Origin: Amblyornis subalaris
Lineage: Eukaryota > Chordata > Aves > Passeriformes > Ptilonorhynchidae
Length of the DNA stretch: 64,000 bases
Reading direction: 5' to 3'
Assembly (NCBI GenBank): GCA_018881555.1
Contig: JACAXG010000231.1
Location: forward strand, 787,617 to 851,616
The notes below the pieces were generated by a model, which was given only the letters and a program-made list of their open reading frames with translations, did not search any database and was not told the origin of the DNA. Both the position numbers and the translations under genes were made by a program. Shown one piece after another: positions 57,401 through 64,000 of the stretch (position 1 is the first letter of the stretch; each line of letters starts with the position of its first letter).

Positions 57401-60400
57401 AGTTCAGCAGGACACTTAAAGCCTGTGCTTAGATTTAGGCATATGGGTGGGTAATCTTACTGACTTCAACAGGATGGCTTGTATGCTTTTTATTAGGCGC
57501 ATGAAGGAGAACCTTGATGAGTCAGATCCAGGAGGTTCATACTTTCTCCAAGATCAAAGGCAGCACAACAGCTCCTACACTAGAACCCACATGGCTGCAG
57601 TTTATTTGCTTTACACTGACCACGTTTGAGTGGGATGAAGTACAGTCTGCAGGTCAAGTTGAGCTCTCTCCTTCTTGTGTTTCATTGTGGTTTTTTTTCT
57701 TTTTGAGCATGTCAGCAGAACAAATTGATCTTTGACAGTGCAGAGACTTGCAGATGAAACTCTGGGATTGTTTGCAAGCTGCTGTTGTGCTAAAATACAG
57801 AAAAAGAAAACAACCTGCAGTACAGCTAAGTGAAATGTTAAGCCAGTTAGAATGTTTTAATTGGCACCAAGACACCTCTGTGTTCCCCGTCCCCAAGATT
57901 TAGCAAGATAGAAGAACTAACTGCGAGTATCTGCATTTACTGTTACTGTTTGCTTTGAAATCTCTACACCGGTAGGAAAGAATAGTAAAATGTCTTTGAA
58001 ATATCTCCACCCCTAGACTGCTCCCCCAGTCCAAAATATCACAAAAGCAAAGAGTGCAAGCATCACCCTCACTAGCCGACAGGGAAGCTCTGGAAATAAC
58101 ATCACAGTCACATGCCACTATAGATGGCTGCAAATAATAATATGAGCTTGCTTTTGGCCTGCTAATTTTGCCAACAGTGCTCTAGGTCAAGGGGTGAAAA
58201 CACAGAGAGCTGTCAGATCACATAGGGATCTCCACGGATCAGCTTGATTTGAGGAGAGGATCAAAGAGCTCACAGCTTGCTGTCTACTGCTGAGCTGGGC
58301 AGCAACAATGCAAAGCACATCACAACAGCACAAACCTCTAGGAAAGGCAGAGTAGCAACTACAGGCAGTGCACAGGCAAGATCTGATATCCCAGGAGCCA
58401 TACAAGGATCCTGAACGCTGAGAGGTGTCTCAAGGACAGAGGCAGTGCTTGCTAAGTGATGCTTTGGTCTCCAACGCCAGCCAGCTGGCTGACTCCAGAT
58501 GAGACCTCTGGAGACTATGGACCTGTAGACTGAGGACTAGAGTCTGTGGAGGACAGTAAAACACCTAGAGACACAGATGTGCCCTGTGAAGGGTGCCAGC
58601 AGCACTCACACATGCAGAAGCACATGCCTAAACACACACATATGTTTCTACACTTGTATTAAATTCTTATGCTCTTTAGTACCAGTTGAAAAATAGCAGT
58701 TGTGTACAACTGACATCCCAGAACATTTATGAGACATAAATGATGGTTTTGCTCAGAAATGTGATTAGTGAGAAAAAAATCCCTTGCAGGCTTCTTGCCA
58801 TCTCAGCAATTCCTGGTTTAAATTGTTTTATTTAACATCCAACAGCCTTTGCACCAGGTTTCCTTACAATGTGAAGTACAAAGTGAAACTCAAATGCAAA
58901 AGCCAAATTGGTTTATTTCCAATGAATGTGCCACCCACTCGGCAACCAAAAATGCTCAAATGCTTCAAACCAGACCCAAGATCACTGTGAGAGCATAAAC
59001 TGGAACAGAGCAAGGGCCTGTGTCAGTGCTTCCTCACTCCATGACTGGTGCCAGAAGCATTGCAGAATCCAGCTAATCCCTAAACATAACCAGAAGTAAA
59101 AGCCACATGACATATTTTGGACAAAATATCAACAAGGATCAGGTTTGTCAAATCAAAAGTTGTTGCACTGGTTGCACTGGAAGGTCACTTTTTCACTGCT
59201 AACTCACTTTAACCTTTATCACCCTTGTTCATACACAGATTGACCAAATAGCCAGAACTAGGGAAAGTTTTCCACTAACATACCCATATATGTATTTTTC
59301 CTCTGAAGCAATGGAAAACTTTTAAGGCACTTAGATGCCATGATGATGAGCATGGCATTAAAAAATGGAGACAGATAAGATAAGGCAGGGGATTGTCTGG
59401 CAGGAGTCAGCAGCTGTAATTTGACATGATGATAATTTCCCTTGTGCATGCTGGGATAGGGCAAATGCAGCTCTCACCTCTTCCATTAGCATGGCAACAA
59501 ATACAAAGTATTCCTTTAACAGAGTCCTGTGAAAATTTAGCTGATGTCTAGAGCCACTGACAGAGTCAAATACTCCACTCTTAAATGGGAGACTAAGGAG
59601 TGCAAAGGACAGCATCAAGTGTTGACAGCTCATCACAGCTCAGATGCTAAGTGAAAGTGAGATCAGAGCTTGGATTAGGACACTGGTAAAACACAGCGCT
59701 GAGGAAGAGACAAGATCATTAAGCACAAATTTTGCAGAGATGTAGAAGCAAAATTAATTTTGCTTATGTGTCAGCTTCCTTCTCTCTAGCTATGAAGACT
59801 CACAGGAAAGAAAAATCATTGTAAAGTCATCTCTTGAAACCAATTAACTGTCAGTCTCCTACATCAGAGGAACGTTTTGCTGTAAGGAACTTGCAGCAAA
59901 ACCAATAGACGGGAATGAAGCACAAGTGCAGGGAAAGTAAAGTAGTGCTTTTAAAGCACATTTGAAAGAAACACCATTTCCCTCCTTGCACATCACATAC
60001 ATTTCTTGAGACAGCCCTCTACTGCCATGCAGTGTATGGCTGCACTGCCACGAGATAAATGTCACATTTAAAAGTGCACATCCTTTTAAACGTTTGGGGT
60101 TTTTTAAATAATTCCAGCAGAGCTTGTTTTTTATGCCCAGGAATCCTTTCAAGTTTAGTCAGCCATGAGCAATGGTGCAAATTTGGATAAACTATAGAGA
60201 CCTTAACATAATTTGCTATTATTTTCATTAATAAATGATGCTATGAACATCACTGCAAATTTCTATGGTCTCCTCCAATTCATGCATACGCCTTTCTCCC
60301 CACGTATTTCTGAAAACAAACTCATTTTTTTCTGCAATGCTGCTTTAATCTCTGTAGTGACAGCCAGGGTCTGTGCAGGAATGCAATTCAGGCAAACACT

Positions 60401-61546
60401 CATCCCTCAACACTGAAGGTTGAGTATAAAGGAGTAACATGGCTACAAGCGCACACAGAACAAGAAATACATTTCTGTTTCGTCTTTTCTATGTAACTGC
60501 TGGGTAAGGCATTTTCTACAGAAAGTTTACAAAAAGATACAGGATTGTTTTGTTTTAAAAGTCTTGAGCAAATTTTAAGTGCTATTGCTGGAGCTCAGCT
60601 GCAGAGGGTTAACAGAAGCTTTGTCCTCCACACTACCTTAACATAACACATGTGAAGCTGCACACATCACAAACCCTGACAGCTTCTGTAGCCAGTAACC
60701 ATTTTTTCCAAGTTTTTCTCCTTTGCTTGGTTTTTGGGTTTGAGCAAGAGCCCTGGCCACTTGCAGCAGTGAGTATGTGTGCTCATTTCTCTGGTGCCGT
60801 CTTGATAAAATGCTGTTTTATAGTTTTCTGAGGCTCCCCCCAAGCCACAGAAATGGAGAGTGGAGAAGTCCCCATCATCCTGATATCCTGGGAAGTATCT
60901 GTGGTGCTTCAGCCAAGGTTCACCCAGTGTCTGCACCCATCCCTCCATCTAAGGCAGCCATACACATGGAGTTAAATAGTGAAAAGTGTGTTGAGTTGAA
61001 GGGTCTTCAAATAAAACTATGTCACAGAAATGCCCCTGGCTGGCATTGGCATCCTAGTGCACAACAACAGATGCCATTTGAAGCTCCAAATTCACTTCTG
61101 CAAAATAAATACAGATATAAAATAGAAATCCTTCAATGACAAAATTGAGGCTAAGTTTACAGTGAAAGCAGAGCAGAATATTAGAAAAAAGCTAAAGGTT
61201 TTATTTATTTGTATGCATAAATATATCTATATACGTATATATGTAAGCATTTTACATTAGCAAGGGTTTTTATTATGGAAAAAAGAAATCCTATCTTAGT
61301 GGGGTAGAAAGGTCAAGATATTTTAAATTAATTTTTCCACAATTTGTGTCTGACAAACTGATGCTGTCTAGGTAAGTACTGCTATCTTGGATGAGCTCAG
61401 GGCCAGCAAAACAAGGTGATAAGGAAGAGACATCATCTCAAAACCAATAAATCTCCTTCCCAGATGGCATTTTTATCTAAGAGTGCCAAAAGAAGCCAGA
61501 CAGGAAATTTGTGGACCTATATCATGGTAAACTCATTAAGAGTAAG
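51466..61546. other. Single-copy non-coding DNA with scattered enhancer-like stretches
   Basis: No exon or transposon recognised over about 10 kb. Enhancer-like texture at 52250-52640 (two AAAATATTAAT words, ATTAATG words), 54840-55010 (GGTAATTGAAC, GAATGATTACGACAGC) and 57030-57245 (GATTTAATGCG, GAGCTAATTACAAGG). A cluster of AGGTCA half-sites lies at 54545-54586. One ambiguous base is at 56828. AT-rich DNA lies at 61195-61250. Confidence 0.5.
61195..61250. repeat. AT-rich low-complexity DNA
   Basis: TTTATTTATTTG followed by alternating TATA words including the palindrome TATATACGTATATA. No function inferred. Confidence 0.75.
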
Positions 61547-61665
61547 TGAGTTTCTGAAAGACTAAAAGCAAGTTAATCTGGTGCCTCTGATTAAAAAAGG
61601 ACCTCAGCACTTCAGCTCCATCAGCCTATTGTTTATAATGTATAAAATAATTTAATCCACCAGAG
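61547..61665 (+). pseudogene. Ancient LINE reverse-transcriptase block
   Basis: The plus strand translates to SEFLKD, a stop, then KQVNLVPLIKKGPQHFSSI, SLLFIMYKII and a stop. This fits block 1 of CR1/L2/L3-type reverse transcriptases, whose pattern is DWKxANVVPIFKKG...YRPISLTSV.YKIIE. Nothing beyond this block is preserved well enough to name. The family is uncertain; it is clearly old, and independent of the CR1 copy at 62.8 kb. Confidence 0.5.
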
Positions 61666-62816
61666 CATCAGTCCTGTGAATATCTGTGGAGGAGATAACA
61701 CAACCAGCTTGCATTTTAAGGAGGTCCCCAAACGATGTGCTAAAACTGATGACTTCAGCAGTGTGAGCATTGAGGCTTCCCTGAACAGACTGAGAGGAGT
61801 CCAGCTCAGAGGAACTCCAAATAACTCCCAAGTTCAGTTTTAAGGCTAAACCATGAAAGCATGAGGTGAGGCGGGAAAATTAAAGCACAGGAACTTTCTT
61901 ATAAAGCAGCCCAGTCCTTTCATTGTGTTTCAAGACATGAGACTTGAAGTGGAGATTGTTTCTTAACAATGGACCAAAGAGACACCAAGAATGCATTCAG
62001 GACAGAAGATCCCTGGTGCAGCCAGCTGTGGGCATGATGCCTGTCTGCCTGAGGCTGGCAGGGAGGCAGACATCCCCCCATGCATGTGATGAGGCACCTC
62101 CTTCTGCCCAGGAGCAGGAGGTAGATGGAGCCCCAAAGAGAGACAACACAATGAGATACTCCAAGCATTCAATTGCTATTGTAATTAGGTCAACTAAATC
62201 CAGCTCAGAGCCTCTTTAGTCCCACAGAGAGCTGCAGCCCAGGTCTGTCTACAGCAAAGCAATGCTTTGGATACATCAGTTCCATGCTCTGGATATCTGT
62301 TTGCAGCAAAATCAGCTTTTGGACCAGTTTTGGCTCCAAAACTGGTGACACTAGTGTATGGTCATAACCTTGCTCTCATCCCACTGCGCGTCGGTGGGAC
62401 TTGCCTCAGCTGAAACAACATCAGCTCTCTAGACTGGGCTAGTGTCCGGATTTAAAAGACAGGTGTCTGTCAAGGAAGGCAGGAACCTTCCTGGAATGCA
62501 AAATATGACGCCCTCCCTCCGAACTCTTAAAACCCTGAAATTACAGAGCTTTTAGGCAAAGATATGGAAAAAAGGAATAACAGCTCTTCACTAGAAGATA
62601 TACATATATAAGAAGACAGGCTGGGCAGAGAACATGTTACCATCCGATTAGGGAGAGATGCCTCTGCCCGAATTAAGGTCCAAATGAGACCATAGGATGA
62701 CAACGTACAGATTTTATTTCACGTGGATTTTATTTAACAAGAAATGGGAGGTAGAGGGATAGACAGAAATAGGAAAGAGGTCTCAGAGAGAGAGAAAGAG
62801 AGCAGAAGATAATCAG
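61666..62816. other. Non-coding DNA, no gene recognised
   Basis: May contain further eroded LINE sequence just downstream of 61665, but no motif is certain. A short GA-rich tract is at 62781-62802. Nothing else is recognised. Confidence 0.5.
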
Positions 62817-62872
62817 ATGGAATGAGATGATCTTTAAGGCCCTTCCCAACCCAAACCATTCCGGCATTCTAG
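62817..62872 (+). mobile_element. CR1 3' terminal fragment
   Basis: TGGAATGAGATGATCTTTAA, then GGCCCTTCCCAACCCAAACC and ATTCCGGCATTCTAG match the last 55 bp of bird CR1 (GATGAGATGATCTTNAAGGTCCCTTCCAACCCAAACCATTCTATGATTCT). Two degenerate tail units remain and lead directly into the pyrimidine-rich microsatellite. Confidence 0.85.
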
Positions 62873-62895
62873 AAGATGTGCGGATGTGTATTTCC

Positions 62896-63425
62896 ACTTG
62901 ATATTATCATTATCTTTATTATTATCATTATCTTTATTATTGTAATTATTTACTACTACTACTATCTTCTTCATTTAATTCTTCTTCTTATTCTTCTTAT
63001 TCCTAGACTTGGTATTATTTACTACTACTACTATTTCTTCATCTTAGTATTCTTCTTCTTTTTTCTTTTTCGTCTTCTTACTTTTTACTACTACTACTAC
63101 TGTTTCTTCTTCTTCTGTATCTCATTCTTATTCGTCTTATTCTCATTCTTCTGAATTTTTTATTCTTATTCTTTTTCTTATTCTTCCTCCTACTATTTAC
63201 TACTACTATTTCTTCTTCTACATCACCTTATCCTTCTATTCTCATTCTTATTCTTATTCTAACTCTTGTTTAGTACTACTATTTCTTCATCTTCTTCATC
63301 TTCTTCATCTTCTTCTTCTTATTACTATTCCTATTCTTATTCTTTTTCTTTTTGTGTGTTTTTAGTGGGTTTTTTTGTGGTTTTTTTGGTGCGGGGTTTT
63401 TGTTGTTTTTTCTTTTACTACTCCT
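62896..63425 (+). repeat. Pyrimidine-rich compound microsatellite with loose higher-order period
   Basis: About 530 bp, nearly G-free on the plus strand until the last 80 bp. It is made of TTC/CTT, ATT and ACT trinucleotides and ATTCTT hexamers. A recurring marker, TTTACTACTACTA followed by TTTCTTC, appears near 62951, 63020, 63086, 63190 and 63272, spaced about 66-110 bp. Two tandem copies of ATTATCATTATCTTT are at 62901-62940 and (TTCTTCATC)n is at 63284-63312. Long peptides of F, Y and S or K and M read across it are artefacts. Confidence 0.92.
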
Positions 63426-63568
63426 ATTTCTTAAACCCAACTTCCGTTTGTTTCGGAAGAATTGTGTGTGTCGCAGTCCTGCAGTGTGCAGTGGGGTCCT
63501 GGGAGCAATACGTCCTGTCTGTGCCTGTTCCTCATGGATAAAATCCCAAAGGATTAGCATGCAGTCCT

Positions 63569-63834
63569 TTCAGGACGAGAGGAAATGGCCTTAGATTCCA
63601 CCAGGGGAGGTTCACATTAAATATCAGAAACAATTTTTCCCTGACAGAGTGGTCAGGCATCGGCAGAAGTTGCCCAGGGAGGTGGTGGAGTCACTATCTC
63701 GGGAAGCGTTCCAGAGTTGTCTGGATGTGGCACTTGGGGACATGGTTTTGGGGTGATGACGGTGGTGCCGGGGTGACGGTGGGACTGGATGACTTTCAAG
63801 GTCTCTTCCCACCTTGATGATTCTCTGTGATTCC
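63569..63834 (+). mobile_element. CR1 3' end, plus strand
   Basis: In order: GAGGAAATGGCC, CCAGGGGAGGTTCACATTA, TTGCCCAGGGAGGTGGTGGA, CTGGATGTGGCACTTGGGGA, ATGGTTTTGGGGTGATG, GGACTGGATGACTTTCAAGG and TTGATGATTCTCTGTGATTCC. This is the standard 3' part of CR1, from the ORF2 C-terminus to the tail. Tail repeats are short and decayed. Confidence 0.93.
63572..63751 (+). pseudogene. CR1 ORF2 extreme C-terminus
   Basis: One frame gives DERKWP, a stop, IPPGEVHI, then [20 protein letters not shown] and AFQSCLDVALGDMVLG, matching the end of CR1 ORF2, where families read [18 protein letters not shown]. At least one nonsense change; no enzyme function possible. Confidence 0.8.
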
Positions 63835-64000
63835 CCGCTGAGCCACCTGGCATCAACTGTCCCCCATGGGTGCTGGTTCGGGGCTGGCCACATCGGTAAC
63901 TTTTGGTCTTGGGGAGACCCACGTGGGATGATCCAAAGCAGCCGGAGATTGCTCAGACCGTGGGGACACGTCCAGGCAAAGGCAGCCCGTGTGGCTCCCT
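63835..64000. other. Non-coding DNA at the window edge
   Basis: GC-richer sequence with several CpGs (GGTTCGGGG, CAGACCGTGGGGACACGTCC). No feature recognised; it may be the edge of another element or gene outside the window. Confidence 0.4.

Noticed and set aside
62876..63560. F/Y/S-rich and K/M-rich long peptides
   Set aside because: Translations of the pyrimidine-rich microsatellite and its complement.
63624..63922. Two overlapping 89-codon minus-strand frames
   Set aside because: Antisense to the plus-strand CR1 3' end and its GC-rich flank.
1..64000. A bacterial, phage or CRISPR-type system, or an endogenous retrovirus
   Set aside because: No operon structure, ribosome-binding sites, spacer arrays, LTR pairs, primer-binding site or gag/pol/env motifs were seen. 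The repeats are those of a bird genome.

Overview
The window looks like avian nuclear DNA that is almost entirely non-coding (intergenic, or inside very long introns). The bird assignment rests on the interspersed repeats. Nearly every recognisable one is a CR1-type LINE, mostly 5'-truncated. One ends in a 3' tail of the bird type that has grown into an (ATTCT)n microsatellite. I recognise no SINE family, no DNA transposon and no endogenous retrovirus. I cannot name the order or species. I find no exon of a known protein, no rRNA or tRNA gene and no CRISPR array.

Layout. 1-18.1 kb is single-copy DNA with a few simple repeats: C12 near 2.36 kb, a (GATG)n block at 15.53 kb and A-rich tracts at 16.3 kb. 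Two stretches (1.57-2.17 kb and 12.04-12.31 kb) have the texture of conserved non-coding DNA. 18.1-19.5 kb holds a long A/G homopurine tract, a (GGGA)n block with G-quadruplex potential and a fairly well preserved minus-strand CR1 copy. 19.5-30 kb is single-copy apart from the longest open frame of the window (20.35-20.97 kb, probably not a gene) and a perfect 14-bp inverted repeat at 23.80-23.87 kb. 30.0-33.6 kb is a CR1 cluster: a minus-strand fragment, a plus-strand 3' end with its (ATTCT)n tail, and a longer, internally deleted minus-strand copy with endonuclease and reverse-transcriptase remnants. An older, L3-like CR1 tail lies at 37.2-37.5 kb. 38-46 kb is AT-rich and single-copy, with two palindromes.

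The main gene-like signal is a CpG island at 46.20-46.54 kb (32 CpGs counted by eye in 340 bp) with a strong CTCF-like motif and an open minus-strand frame that runs into a GTAAGT splice donor. It could be the promoter and first exon of an unidentified transcript. 46.5-61.5 kb is again single-copy, with several stretches that look like conserved regulatory DNA (best at 50.8-51.5 kb). A degenerate ancient LINE reverse-transcriptase block lies at 61.55-61.67 kb. The window ends with a CR1 3' end, about 530 bp of pyrimidine-rich microsatellite with a loose higher-order period, and another CR1 3' end.

No genes can be shown to work together here. Function, if any, would be regulatory: the CpG island and CTCF-like site plus possible distal enhancers. 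All homology calls come from reading the sequence and remembered family patterns. None was confirmed by a search.
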